From Phytohabitans flavus (GTDB taxonomy: Bacteria; Actinomycetota; Actinomycetes; Mycobacteriales; Micromonosporaceae), in NCBI RefSeq assembly GCF_011764545.1, contig NZ_AP022870.1, positions 8,934,001 to 8,998,000 of the forward strand: 64,000 bases of DNA, written 5' to 3'. Every line of letters starts with the position of its first letter. Within the stretch, counting starts at the first letter, position 1. A model generated the notes under the pieces. The model saw only the letters and a program-made list of their open reading frames with translations. It was not told the origin of the DNA and searched no databases. Positions 8,066-18,031 of this stretch are shown piece by piece. Made by a program: the position numbers and the translations under genes.

Positions 8066-10254
8066 ATGCGCCGTATCGCCATCCTCGACGCACCGTCGAA
8101 CCTCGGCCTGCGCCCGCCGACCGAGACGTCGGTGCCGGGCTGTGCGAAGGCGCCCGGCGCGCTGCGCGACCACGACCTGGTGGCCCGCCTCGCCGCCCGT
8201 GACGCGGGCTGCCTGACCCCGCCTCGGTACGACCCGGGTGACTGGCGTCCGGGCGACGGGGTGTGCCACGCCGAGCAGATCGCGGCGTACTCGGTCGCGC
8301 TTGCCGATCGCATCGGCTCGATTATCGACGCCGGCGAGTTTCCGGTCGTGCTGGGTGGCGACTGCTCCGTCCTGCTCGGCTCCGCGATCGCGATGCACCG
8401 GCAGGGGGAGGTGGTGGGCGGCCGGATCGGGCTCGTCTTCGTCGACGGCCACTCCGACTTCCGCCACCCCGGCAACGCCTCGTATGTGGGTGCCGCGGCG
8501 GGCGAGGACCTGGCCCTGGCCACCGGTCGCGGGCAGGCGGACCTCGCCGGCATCGAGGGCCGCCGTCCGTATTTCCGGGACGTCGACGTGGTGGTGCTGG
8601 GCATCCGCGCCCAGGACGAGTACCGGCTCGACCTCCAGGCGGCGGGCATCATCACCCGCCCGGTGCCCGCCCTGCGCGTGGAGGGCGCGGCCCGCTCCGC
8701 GCAGTGGGCCCGTGACCAGCTGAGCGACTGCGCCGGCTACTGGGTGCACGTGGATGTGGACGTGCTCGACCCGGCGGTGATGCCGGCGGTCGACGCCCCG
8801 GACCCGGGCGGCATCGCGTTCGCCGAGCTGGAGCTGCTGCTGAGCGGCCTCGTCGACACCCCGCGCTGCCTGGGCGTGGAGATCACGGTCTTCGACCCCG
8901 ACTACGACCCGGACGGCTCGTACGCCGCGGAGATCGTCGAGACGCTGGTGGCCGGCCTGGCCCCGGTCCGCATGGTCGAGCCGCCGCCCGTGCTCCCGCC
9001 GTCCACAGTGGTCCCGCCCCGGCCGCCGTGGTCGAGCTTCCCCCGGCGCCGGATGGTTGGGCGAGCGAGGCCCCGGACAGCGCGCCGGCCTGGCCGGCGC
9101 CCGCGGTGGAAGCGGTGCCCGAGCCTTCTCCGCCGCCGGACGATGAGCCGTCGTGGACGCCGGAGCGCGCTTCGCCGGACGGCGCGCCGTCGTGGATGGT
9201 GCCGACCGTGGGTGCGATGTCGGAGCCGGGCGGCGCTCCGGTTTGGGCGGAGCCTGCGGTGGAGGCCGTGTCCGAGCCCGCGCCGGCGGCCGACGAGCCC
9301 GAGCCCACGCCGGCGGCCGACGAGCCCGAGGCCGAGCCGGCAACGCCGGGGCTTGTCGCACCATCCGCGCGCAAGCCGCTGGATGCGGAGACCGACATCG
9401 GCATGGCCGCCGCCACGACGTCCGGCGCGCTCATGGCGTCCGGGTCCGTGGCCCGCACGGCATCCGGCCCGGCCGGCACGTCGAGCGCCGCTACTTCGGA
9501 TGGTGCGGCACGCCCGCCGGTCCTTGGCGACAGTGCCGCCGCTGAGGTCATGGCCGCTGCCGCAGCGGCGGCGGGCATCCGGATGCCACCGGCCGCGCGC
9601 AGGGCCCCCGACGACGACCCCCAGGCAAGGTTGGCCACCACTACCGGGCCGGCCGACTCGGCGCCCGCGCAGGAGGAAGAGCGCCAGGAGCAGGAGAAGC
9701 TCGGCGGGCGCGAGGCGCGTGAGGAAGAGCCCGCCGGGCCTGAGATGCCGGCGCAGGAGCCCACCCCGCGCAGGAAGCTCGGCCGGGACTCCAGTGGACG
9801 GTGGAAGGCCGAGCCGGATTCCGTGCTGCGCCGCAAGGCGGAGTCGGCATGGATGGACGTCGCCGCCGACCTTGCCGCCCGGCGGGGTACACCGGCGGAG
9901 CGGGCCGCGCGCCGGGTCGCCGCCGAGGACCAGGCCGGCCTGCGCCCGTCCGCCGACACCGGCCCGGCGAAGCTGCGCCGAGGTGGCGAGGCCGAGCCGG
10001 CGTGGAAGGACGACGAGCCGAAGCCGCCCGCACCCGACGGCGGCAAGGCTGAGCCGCCCGCGAGCGACGAGGCCGATCCGGCCGCCGCCGAGGAGGGCTC
10101 GGACGCGCGGGGCAGCGCTGACGGACCGGGCGAGCGCCGGGGGAAGGGTTCGATGCCGGTGCCGGCGTTCGAGCCGTTCGGCCCGCCCGCGAAGGCCGGA
10201 CCGGGACGCCTGCGCCGCAACAAGAAGGGCCCACCGCCGGCCGAGATCGCCTGA
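8066..10254 (+). CDS. Arginase-fold protein with long Pro/Ala/Glu-rich tail (frameshifted as read)
   Basis: Residues 1-300 form an arginase/agmatinase-family metallohydrolase domain: GGDCS at 97-101, DGHSD at 127-131 and DVDVLDP at 230-236 give the dinuclear Mn site, except that the usual GGDH histidine is cysteine, a change I recall in other actinobacterial members. Substrate unknown; guanidino or formimino compounds are typical. The domain frame has no stop for 3 kb, but the coding sense moves to the -1 frame near the C5 run at 9040-9044 and continues about 400 residues of disordered tail with tryptophan-punctuated repeats (APAWPAPAVEAVPEP, APVWAEPAVEAVSEP) to TGA at 10254. One added C gives a 729-residue protein. 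Sequence error is favoured; a programmed frameshift or a separate tail gene starting at GTG 9028 is possible. Confidence 0.7.
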
Positions 10255-10279
10255 TCCCCGGCACTGCCCCGACGGCCAT

Positions 10280-10304
10280 GCCCCGGCCCGGGATGGGCCG
10301 GGGC
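10280..10304. terminator. Bidirectional hairpin terminator between convergent genes
   Basis: A perfect 10-bp GC stem, GCCCCGGCCC / GGGCCGGGGC, with a 5-base loop lies between the arginase-tail gene and the opposing PBP gene. Palindromic, so it can serve both strands; no T-run, as is usual in actinobacteria. Confidence 0.75.
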
Positions 10305-10312
10305 GGACGTGC

Positions 10313-12217
10313 TCAGGCCAGGCCGCGCAGGAACTTCTCGGCGACCGGTACGGAACTCGTGCCGCTGTCGCCGCCCTTCTCGACGAAGACCGCGAACGCG
10401 ATGTCGCCCTGCCAGCCGACCCACCAGGCGTGCGTGTTGGCGGGGTTGTTGTCGAACTCGGCGGTACCGGTCTTGCCGTAAACAGGCTCGCCCGGAATGT
10501 CCTTCAGCGCGGACCCGGTACCGGTCGTGACCACCTCGCGCATCATCGTGCGGACGGCCTCGACCGAGCCGGCGTTGAGCTCGGGACCGGGCGCCGCCTT
10601 CTCGGCGGGTGCGGGGTCGGTCAGGACCACGGGCTGCTGCCACTGGCCGCGGGCGACCGCGGCGGTGGCGGCTGCCATCGCCAGCGGGCTCACCACCGTG
10701 GTGCCCTGGCCGAACGAGGCCGAGGCCCGCTCGGTGGCCGAGCCACCCGTGGAGACCTTGCCGGTGAACGCGTTCACGCCCATGTCCCACTTGCCCTCGA
10801 GCCCCAGCGCACGGCCGGTCGTGGCCAGGCCGTCGTCGCCGAGCTTCGGGGCGAGGCCGATGAAGGCGGTGTTGCACGAGCGGGCGAAGTCGACGCGGAA
10901 CGGCACGCTGCCAAGGGCCATGTTGTGCGAGTTCTTGTACGACCGGCCGTCGACCGTGGCGTTCTTCGGGCAGTCGACCTTCGTGTCGAGCGTGACCGCG
11001 CCCTTGTCCAGCAGCGCCAGCGCGGAGACCATCTTGAACGTCGAGCCGGGCGGGACCGAGGCGTCGAACGCGAGGTTGACGTCACCGGTGTTGGCGACCG
11101 CGGCCACCGTCCCGTCGTGTACCCGCACCGCCACCAGCGCCGCCGCTCGGGGGTTGCCGCGCAGCGCGGCGTCGGCGGCCTGCTGGATCTTCGAGTCGAG
11201 CGTGGTCTTCAGCGGGGTACCCGGCTTGGGCTCGGCCTTGAACACCTCAGCCACCTCCTCGGTGGACTTTTCGGGGCCCTCGCCGGTCTTGCGTACGATC
11301 TTCACGATCTGCCCGACCCCGCCGCGGAGCTGGTCGTCGTACCGCTCCTGGAGCCCGCCGTGTCCGATGACGTCGCCCACGACGTACTTGCCCGGATTGT
11401 TGTCGAGGTCCTCTTTCTGGACGGGGTCCACGGTGCCGAGCAGCGCCCGGGCAAACTCGCGGGTCGGCGCGAGGTAGCGCTCCTGGTCGAGGAAGCGGGT
11501 GCCCGGCAGGTCCTGGAGCCGTTGCCGGATCTTCAGGTAGACCTCCTTGCGGAGGGTGACCACCTCGACGAAGTGGGTCGGGTCGGCGGCGGCCGCCCGG
11601 GCCGGCAGGTCGGCGATGTCGACCTCGACGCCCACGGACTTGAAGGCCGCGTTCAGGTCCTTGACCAGCTGCTCCATGCCGGCGACCTTGTCGGGCTGGA
11701 TGCCGACCACGACCACCTCGCGCGACTCCACGACCGGCTTGCCGGCGCCGTCGAGGATCGAGGCCCGGTCGGCGGTCTCCCGTTCGACCGCGAACTCGTC
11801 ACCATCCGTGAGCTTGTCCTGGACGACCTTCGGCTCCCAGATCACCTGCCACTTGTCGTCGGCGCCCTTCTTCAGCCGGACCGTGGTCGGGTACGTCCAG
11901 TGCGCCCCGCCCGGCAGCGTCCAGTCGACGTTGACCGTGCTGGTGGCGATGTCCTGTGTGATCGACGGCTCACCCGCGCGGGTGAGTGCCGGCGGTGTGG
12001 CCGCGAGCTCACCGGAGAGTGCCTTGATGTCGGTCGTCACATCCCCGGCTGGGATCTTCTGCCCACCCGGGTCGATGAAACCCACCGCGTCGAGATTGCC
12101 CGAACGCCACCCGGATAGGAACGCATCGACGCTTTTCTCCGGCCCGTCACCGCTGCCGCAGGCGGTCAAAACGCCCGCTGCCAGCACAATCGCCGTCACC
12201 CCGTAAGTAACACGCAT
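10313..12217 (-). CDS. Lipoprotein penicillin-binding protein, transpeptidase (PBP2a-like)
   Basis: A 634-residue cell-wall D,D-transpeptidase. It has a lipoprotein signal ending GVLTACG (lipidated Cys20), an NTF2-like MecA N-terminal domain (about 25-135), a dimerisation region, and a transpeptidase domain with active-site STFK (Ser392-Lys395), SCN (447-449) and KTGT (582-585). All three motifs are intact, so it should bind beta-lactams and cross-link peptidoglycan outside the membrane. PBPs with a MecA_N domain are often low-affinity enzymes, so a contribution to beta-lactam tolerance is possible but not shown. The start is ATG at 12217, divergent from the glutamate dehydrogenase gene. Confidence 0.92.
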   Translation of the reverse strand: MRVTYGVTAIVLAAGVLTACGSGDGPEKSVDAFLSGWRSGNLDAVGFIDPGGQKIPAGDVTTDIKALSGELAATPPALTRAGEPSITQDIATSTVNVDWTLPGGAHWTYPTTVRLKKGADDKWQVIWEPKVVQDKLTDGDEFAVERETADRASILDGAGKPVVESREVVVVGIQPDKVAGMEQLVKDLNAAFKSVGVEVDIADLPARAAAADPTHFVEVVTLRKEVYLKIRQRLQDLPGTRFLDQERYLAPTREFARALLGTVDPVQKEDLDNNPGKYVVGDVIGHGGLQERYDDQLRGGVGQIVKIVRKTGEGPEKSTEEVAEVFKAEPKPGTPLKTTLDSKIQQAADAALRGNPRAAALVAVRVHDGTVAAVANTGDVNLAFDASVPPGSTFKMVSALALLDKGAVTLDTKVDCPKNATVDGRSYKNSHNMALGSVPFRVDFARSCNTAFIGLAPKLGDDGLATTGRALGLEGKWDMGVNAFTGKVSTGGSATERASASFGQGTTVVSPLAMAAATAAVARGQWQQPVVLTDPAPAEKAAPGPELNAGSVEAVRTMMREVVTTGTGSALKDIPGEPVYGKTGTAEFDNNPANTHAWWVGWQGDIAFAVFVEKGGDSGTSSVPVAEKFLRGLA

Positions 12218-12272
12218 GGGGTGACGGTAATACGACGGCTGAGGTCACCGATGCCCAGCACCGTGCCTATAC

Positions 12273-12336
12273 CGGCTAGGTACGGGTACTCGGCTAGGGC
12301 CTAGTCTTTACCAAGGCTGCCCACAACGTGGTGGGC
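12273..12336. promoter_or_regulatory. Repeats and hairpin in the PBP/GDH divergent promoter region
   Basis: CGGCTAGG occurs twice as a direct repeat (12273-12280 and 12291-12298, 18 bp apart). The second copy runs into the palindrome CTAGGGCCTAG at 12294-12304. A small hairpin TGCCCAC-6-GTGGGCA follows at 12318-12337, just upstream of the GDH ribosome-binding site (AGGGGGGAG, about 9 bases before the ATG), where it could affect translation. The binding factor is unknown. Confidence 0.35.
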
Positions 12337-12355
12337 AAGGGGGGAGTGTGCACCC

Positions 12356-15300
12356 ATGGTCCGGCGTCCGGACATTGCGCCAGGTGGCCAGGTTGAAGGC
12401 TCAGCATCGGCCGACCGGATCGGTGCCGGCTCGAGCGTCGACACTCTCGCGGATGGCACGCTTCCGGATCTGCCGAGCGCCGACGAGGTCGAAGACGTCG
12501 AGATCGACGAGCCCGTTCCCAGCACCGAGCGTTTGGTCGCGCAGGCCGTGACGCTTGCCGGCGACGACGTCGCGGCGGGGGCGCTTGTCGATCGTTTCTG
12601 GCGGTTCGCGCCGGACGAGGAGCTGGTCGGCTACACGGCGGACGAGATGCTCGACGCCGCGCGCAGCCACCGCGAGCTGGCCGAGCAGCGGGTGCCGGGC
12701 GAGCTGAAGCTGCGGATCAGCGAGCCGGAGGCGGCCGACGACCACACGGTGATCGAGATCGTCACCGACGACATGCCGTTCCTGGTCGACTCGGTGACCG
12801 CCCTGCTCACCGCGCACCACCTCGACGTACACCTGCTCGTGCACCCGCTGATCGTCGTGCGCCGCCAGCCGCTCGGACGGCTCGACGAGGTCGCCGCCGA
12901 GGTAGAAGCGGACGACGCGATCGACGGCGACATCGTCGAGAGCTGGATGCACATCGAGGTCGACGCGGTCCGCGACGCGGTGGCCCGCGACCAGCTCCGC
13001 CGCGAGCTTCAGCGGGTCCTCACCGACGTGCGCGAGGCGGTCGAGGACTGGCCGAAGATGCGCCGCCAGGCGACGGCCATCGCCGACCAGCTCGCCGCCG
13101 CGCGGAACACCCCGGACCGCCCGCCGGTGCCGGAAAAGGACATCACGGACTCCGTCGAGCTGTTGCGGTGGCTGTCCGACGACCACTTCACCTTCCTGGG
13201 GTACCGGGAGTACAAACTCGTCGACGGCGAGGGTGACGAGAAGCTGCTGGAGGCGGTCCTGGGCACCGGCCTCGGCATCCTCCGGCAGGACCAGACGTCG
13301 CCGAGGGTGATCTCCTCGATGACGCCCGAGGCGTACGCGAAAGTGCTGGAGAAGCGCCTCCTGATCATCACGAAGGCGAACTCGCGGGCGACCGTCCACC
13401 GCTCGGCGTACCTCGACTACATCGGCATCAAGATCTTCGACGCGGCCGGTGACGTGATCGGCGAGCGGCGCTTCCTCGGGCTGTTTTCCACGGCGGCGTA
13501 CCGCACGAGCGTGCGCGACCTGCCGGTGGTGCGCCGCAAGGTGGCCGAGGTGCTGGACCGCTCCGGCCTCTCGCCACGCAGCCACTCCGGCAAGGACCTG
13601 CTCCAGATCCTGGAGACGTACCCGCGGGACGAGCTCTTCCAGATCAAGACCGACGACCTGTACCAGGCGGTCATCGGCGTGCTGCGCATGGCCGGCCGCC
13701 GGCAGTTGCGTCTCTTTCTGCGCCGGGACGGGTACGGGCGGTTCATCTCCTGCCTCATCTACCTGCCCCGCGACAGGTTCACCACGCAGAACAGGCTCAG
13801 GATGCAGGAGATCCTGCTCCGCGAGCTGAACGGCATCGGCGTCGACTACACGACCCGCGTGACCGAGTCGACGCTGGCCCGCGTCCACTTCATCGTCCGC
13901 ACCGAGCCGGGCAACCCGCCGCGCGCGGTCGACCCGGACGCGCTCGCCGAGGAGCTGGCCGACGCGACCCGGCTGTGGGAGGACGACTTCCGGCTGGTGC
14001 TGGAGCGCAAGCTCGGCGACGAGCAGGCCAAGCGCCTCTTCAATCACTACGCGGAGGCGTTCCCGGAGGGGTACAAGGACGAGCACGCCCCGTTCGAGGC
14101 GGTCAAGGACCTCGCCAAGCTGGAGCTGCTCGACGAGCCGGGCCAGCTGGAGATGCACCTGTTCCGGAAGGACGAGGAGCACGACAACGTCCGGTTCAAG
14201 ATCTACCGGTACGGCGAGCCGATGGTCCTCTCCAACGTCCTGCCGGTGCTGCACTCGCTCGGCGTGAAGGCGATGGACGAGCGGCCGTACGAGCTGCGCC
14301 GCCCCGACGCCGCCGTCTACCTGTACGACTTCGGCCTCCGGCTGCCCGAGGCACACCGTGACCTGGCCGAGGTGCGGGCGCACGTGGAAAACGCGTTCGC
14401 GGCCGCCTGGCGGGGTGAAGCCGAGGTCGACGGCCTCAACGAGCTTGTGCTGCGCGCCGGGCTCACCTGGCGGCAGGTCGTGGTGCTGCGGGCGTACGCG
14501 AAGTACCTGCGCCAGGCGGGCACGTTCTTCTCGCAGCGGTACATGGAGACCACGTTCACCGAAAACCCGGTGATCGCCGGGCTGCTGGTGCGGCTCTTCG
14601 AGACGCGGTTCGCGCCCCGCCCGGCGCTGACCGAGGAGGAGCGGCAGGAGCGCAGCGCCGGGCTGATCGAGGAGATCGGCAAGCAGCTCGACGCGGTGGA
14701 GAGCCTCGACCAGGACCGGATCCTGCGCTCGTACCTCACGCTGATCCAGGCCACGCTGCGCACCTCGTTCTTCCAGCGCGGCAACGACGGGCGGCCCAAG
14801 TCGTACGTGGCGTTCAAGCTCGACCCGCAGGCGATCCCCGACCTGCCGGCGCCCCGCCCGAAGTTCGAGATCTTCGTGTACTCACCTCGCTTCGAGGGCG
14901 TACACCTGCGCTTCGGTCCGGTCGCGCGCGGCGGGCTGCGCTGGTCCGACCGGCGTGAGGACTTCCGTACCGAGGTGCTCGGCCTGGTCAAGGCGCAGAC
15001 CGTGAAGAACGCGGTGATCGTGCCGGTGGGCGCCAAGGGCGGCTTCGTGCTGAAGAAGAAGCCAGGCGACCGCGACGAGGCGGTGGAGTGCTACAAGCTC
15101 TTCATCAACGCGCTGCTCGACGTCACCGACAACTTCGTCGGCGACAAGGTGACGTCGCCGCCGGACGTGGTGCGCCACGACCCGGACGACACGTACCTGG
15201 TGGTGGCCGCCGACAAGGGCACCGCGACGTTCTCCGACATCGCCAACGAGATCTCGGTCAAGCGCGGCTTCTGGCTCGGTGACGCCTTCGCGTCCGGCGG

Positions 15301-17311
15301 CTCGGCCGGCTACGACCACAAGAAGATGGGCATCACCGCGCGCGGTGCGTGGGAGTCGGTGAAGCGGCACTTCCGGGATCTGAACCTGGACACCCAGACC
15401 CAGGACTTCACGGTGGTCGGTGTCGGCGACATGTCCGGCGACGTCTTCGGCAACGGGATGCTGCTGTCCCGCCACATCAAGCTCGTGGCCGCCTTCGACC
15501 ACCGGCACATCATCATCGACCCGACGCCGGACCCCGAACGCACCTATGTGGAGCGGCAGCGACTCTTCGACATGACGCGCTCGTCGTGGGAGGACTACGA
15601 CGCGGAACTCATCTCGGAGGGTGGCGGCATTTTCCCCCGTACCCTCAAATCCATCCAGATCACGCCGCAGATCCGCGCGGCGCTGGGGATCGACGAGGGG
15701 GTGAAGGCCCTTTCGCCGCTGGAGCTGATGCGCGCCATCCTCCAGGCCCCCGTCGATCTACTGTGGAACGGCGGGATCGGCACGTACGTCAAGGCGGCCT
15801 CCGAGTCCAACGTGGACGTTGGTGACAAGGCCAACGACGCGATCCGGGTCAACGGTGTGGATCTCCGCGCCAGGGTGGTCGGCGAGGGCGGAAACCTCGG
15901 CATGACCCAGCTTGGGCGGGTGGAGTTCGCGCTCAAGGGCGGCCGTATCTACACCGACTTCATCGACAACTCGGCCGGCGTCGACTGCTCCGACCACGAG
16001 GTCAACATCAAGATCCTGCTCGGCGGCGCGATCGCCGACGGCGAGATGACCACGCCGGAGCGGGACGCGCTGCTCTTCGAGATGACCGACGAGATCGCCG
16101 ACCATGTGCTGCGCGACAACTACGACCAGGCGTGCGCGCTCGGCAGCGCGCGGGCGCAGGCGGAGTCGCTGCTGCCCGTACACCGGCGGATGCTGACCGA
16201 GCTGGAGCGCTCCGGCGCGCTCAACCGCAAAATCGAGGCCCTCCCACCGGACGAGGAGTTCGACTCGCGGGAGGGCGGCCTGAGCACGCCCGAGTTCGCG
16301 GTGCTGCTCGCGTACGTGAAGATCGCGATGGAGAAGGAGCTGCTAGGCGACCCGATCGCCGACGAGGAGTGGGCGGCCGAGGTGCTCGCCGAGTACTTCC
16401 CGACGCCGCTGCGCGAACGCTGGTCGAGCCGGATGGGCGGGCACCGGCTGCGCCGCGAGATCGTGGTCACCCAGCTCGTCAACGAGGTCGTCAACCGTGG
16501 CGGTACGTCCTTCGTGTTCCGCGCCATCGAGGAGTCCGGTGCGTCGGCCGCCGACATCATCCGGGCGTACGTGGTGGTGCGCGAGGTCTTCGGCCTGCGC
16601 GACATCTGGGCGGCCGTGGAGGCGCTCGACAACCAGGTGCCGACCTCCGCGCAGACGATGATCTACCTGGAGACGCGGCGGCTGCTCGACCGCGCGGTGC
16701 GGTGGTTGGTCTCATCACGACGGTCCCCATTGGACGTTCCAGGGGAGATCGCGCGGCTGCGCCCCGGCATCGCCGAGCTGATGCCGAAGCTGGAGACGCT
16801 CTTCCGCGGCTCCGAGCGGGACACGCTGCACTCCCACGCCGCCGGGCTCGCCTCCCACGGCGTGCCCGAGCCGCTGGCTCAGCAGACCACCCGCCTGGTG
16901 TACGGCTTCGGCCTGCTCGACGTGGTGGAGGTGGCCAACAAGACCGGCCACCAGCTGGACAACGTGGCGGAGGTCTACTTCGTACTGTCGGAGAAGTTCT
17001 GGGTGGACGGCCTGCTGTCGAAGATCTCGCTGTTGCCCCGTGAGGACCGGTGGCAGACGCTGGCCCGGATGGCGCTCCGCTACGACCTGTACGCCGCGCT
17101 GGCCGCGCTCACCGCTGAGGTGCTCAACTCCACCTCCACGGAGCTGCCGGCGCCGGAGCGGGTACATGCCTGGGAGGAGGCGAACGCGACGTCGATCGCC
17201 CGCACGCGCAACTCGATCGGGGAGTTCGGCGACTCGCGGGCAGACCTGGCGGCGCTTTCGGTGCTCCTGCGCCAGATCCGCACGCTCGTCCGGACCGCTG
17301 CCGCCGCGTGA
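12356..17311 (+). CDS. NAD-dependent glutamate dehydrogenase, large (180-kDa class)
   Basis: At 1651 residues this matches the large NAD-glutamate dehydrogenases (GdhB of Streptomyces and Pseudomonas; Rv2476c-like), which oxidatively deaminate glutamate to 2-oxoglutarate and ammonia. The N-terminal half holds ACT-like regulatory segments (about 60-400); the catalytic core is near 800-1150, with the lysine-bearing segment PVGAKGGFVLKKKPGD and the dinucleotide-binding region GEGGNLGMTQLGRVEFALKGG. The ATG at 12356 is preceded by a strong Shine-Dalgarno. It stands alone as a transcription unit. In mycobacteria this enzyme is controlled by the FHA protein GarA; no such gene is seen here. Confidence 0.95.
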   Translation: MVRRPDIAPGGQVEGSASADRIGAGSSVDTLADGTLPDLPSADEVEDVEIDEPVPSTERLVAQAVTLAGDDVAAGALVDRFWRFAPDEELVGYTADEMLDAARSHRELAEQRVPGELKLRISEPEAADDHTVIEIVTDDMPFLVDSVTALLTAHHLDVHLLVHPLIVVRRQPLGRLDEVAAEVEADDAIDGDIVESWMHIEVDAVRDAVARDQLRRELQRVLTDVREAVEDWPKMRRQATAIADQLAAARNTPDRPPVPEKDITDSVELLRWLSDDHFTFLGYREYKLVDGEGDEKLLEAVLGTGLGILRQDQTSPRVISSMTPEAYAKVLEKRLLIITKANSRATVHRSAYLDYIGIKIFDAAGDVIGERRFLGLFSTAAYRTSVRDLPVVRRKVAEVLDRSGLSPRSHSGKDLLQILETYPRDELFQIKTDDLYQAVIGVLRMAGRRQLRLFLRRDGYGRFISCLIYLPRDRFTTQNRLRMQEILLRELNGIGVDYTTRVTESTLARVHFIVRTEPGNPPRAVDPDALAEELADATRLWEDDFRLVLERKLGDEQAKRLFNHYAEAFPEGYKDEHAPFEAVKDLAKLELLDEPGQLEMHLFRKDEEHDNVRFKIYRYGEPMVLSNVLPVLHSLGVKAMDERPYELRRPDAAVYLYDFGLRLPEAHRDLAEVRAHVENAFAAAWRGEAEVDGLNELVLRAGLTWRQVVVLRAYAKYLRQAGTFFSQRYMETTFTENPVIAGLLVRLFETRFAPRPALTEEERQERSAGLIEEIGKQLDAVESLDQDRILRSYLTLIQATLRTSFFQRGNDGRPKSYVAFKLDPQAIPDLPAPRPKFEIFVYSPRFEGVHLRFGPVARGGLRWSDRREDFRTEVLGLVKAQTVKNAVIVPVGAKGGFVLKKKPGDRDEAVECYKLFINALLDVTDNFVGDKVTSPPDVVRHDPDDTYLVVAADKGTATFSDIANEISVKRGFWLGDAFASGGSAGYDHKKMGITARGAWESVKRHFRDLNLDTQTQDFTVVGVGDMSGDVFGNGMLLSRHIKLVAAFDHRHIIIDPTPDPERTYVERQRLFDMTRSSWEDYDAELISEGGGIFPRTLKSIQITPQIRAALGIDEGVKALSPLELMRAILQAPVDLLWNGGIGTYVKAASESNVDVGDKANDAIRVNGVDLRARVVGEGGNLGMTQLGRVEFALKGGRIYTDFIDNSAGVDCSDHEVNIKILLGGAIADGEMTTPERDALLFEMTDEIADHVLRDNYDQACALGSARAQAESLLPVHRRMLTELERSGALNRKIEALPPDEEFDSREGGLSTPEFAVLLAYVKIAMEKELLGDPIADEEWAAEVLAEYFPTPLRERWSSRMGGHRLRREIVVTQLVNEVVNRGGTSFVFRAIEESGASAADIIRAYVVVREVFGLRDIWAAVEALDNQVPTSAQTMIYLETRRLLDRAVRWLVSSRRSPLDVPGEIARLRPGIAELMPKLETLFRGSERDTLHSHAAGLASHGVPEPLAQQTTRLVYGFGLLDVVEVANKTGHQLDNVAEVYFVLSEKFWVDGLLSKISLLPREDRWQTLARMALRYDLYAALAALTAEVLNSTSTELPAPERVHAWEEANATSIARTRNSIGEFGDSRADLAALSVLLRQIRTLVRTAAAA

Positions 17312-17366
17312 CCCTCACCACAGCAAAGCGCGCGAGGGTGGCACCTGGGCAGGTAAAGTCGGGGCG

Positions 17367-18026
17367 ATGCTCGACAAGCGCCTATACCACCACCTTGTGA
17401 CCTGGCTGGGCCAGTGGCCCGCCGGTAAGTCGCTGGCCGTGGTCGGTTCCGAGCGGCGCACCCAGCCGGCCTGGGACGGCAAGGTCTACCCGATGGTGGG
17501 TGTCGGCGCGCCGACCGGCACGGTCATTTCCGTGCCCCCGCCCCGGGCCGCGGCTGTGCGGGTGCTCAGCGACCAGCCCCTCGACGACCTGCTCGCCAAG
17601 CTGCCCACCGCACTCGGCCTCGACGCCGGGCGCCGGGCCTACCGGGGGGTGTACCGCTACTCGCTGGATCCCGTGCGGCTACCCGAGGCGGGTGAGTGGG
17701 TGCCACACGACGACGCGGTGGTGCCGGAGTGGTTGTGGCCCTTCGGCGGCGACGTGCTCATCGCCCGCGACCCGGACACCGGGGAGTATCTGGCCGGCGT
17801 AGGCATCAAACGGCATGACGCGCACGGCAACGAGCTGTCCGTCGGCACCGAGGCGGCGGCGCGCGGCCGTGGGTTGGCGCGGCGGCTCGTGGCACAGGCC
17901 GCCCGCCGGGTGCTCGACGAGGGTGCCGTGCCGACCTACCTGCACGCGCTCGACAACAACGCCTCGGCGAAGGTGGCGGAGGCGGCCGGCTTCCCCGACC
18001 GAGGCTGGTCCGTCTACGGGATCTAG
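17367..18026 (+). CDS. GNAT-family N-acetyltransferase-like protein
   Basis: A 219-residue protein. The C-terminal half has the acetyl-CoA-binding motif of GNAT enzymes: LSVGTEAAARGRGLARRL (a variant of R/Q-x-x-G-x-G/A), followed by ALDNNASAKVAEAAGF, the usual final strand-helix unit. The N-terminal 110 residues are not recognised and may supply substrate specificity. The ATG at 17367 was chosen because the frame upstream overlaps the dehydrogenase gene. The gene starts 55 bases after the dehydrogenase stop on the same strand, so read-through co-expression is possible. Acceptor substrate unknown. Confidence 0.75.
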   Translation: MLDKRLYHHLVTWLGQWPAGKSLAVVGSERRTQPAWDGKVYPMVGVGAPTGTVISVPPPRAAAVRVLSDQPLDDLLAKLPTALGLDAGRRAYRGVYRYSLDPVRLPEAGEWVPHDDAVVPEWLWPFGGDVLIARDPDTGEYLAGVGIKRHDAHGNELSVGTEAAARGRGLARRLVAQAARRVLDEGAVPTYLHALDNNASAKVAEAAGFPDRGWSVYGI

Positions 18027-18031
18027 AGAGC

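Noticed and set aside
9050..12118. Continuation of the arginase frame past its domain
   Set aside because: Sequence becomes Arg/Pro-rich nonsense and later runs antisense to the PBP gene; the coding sense has moved to another frame.
12401..14383. Minus-strand open frame of 660 codons
   Set aside because: Antisense to the glutamate dehydrogenase; no family features and no ribosome-binding site.
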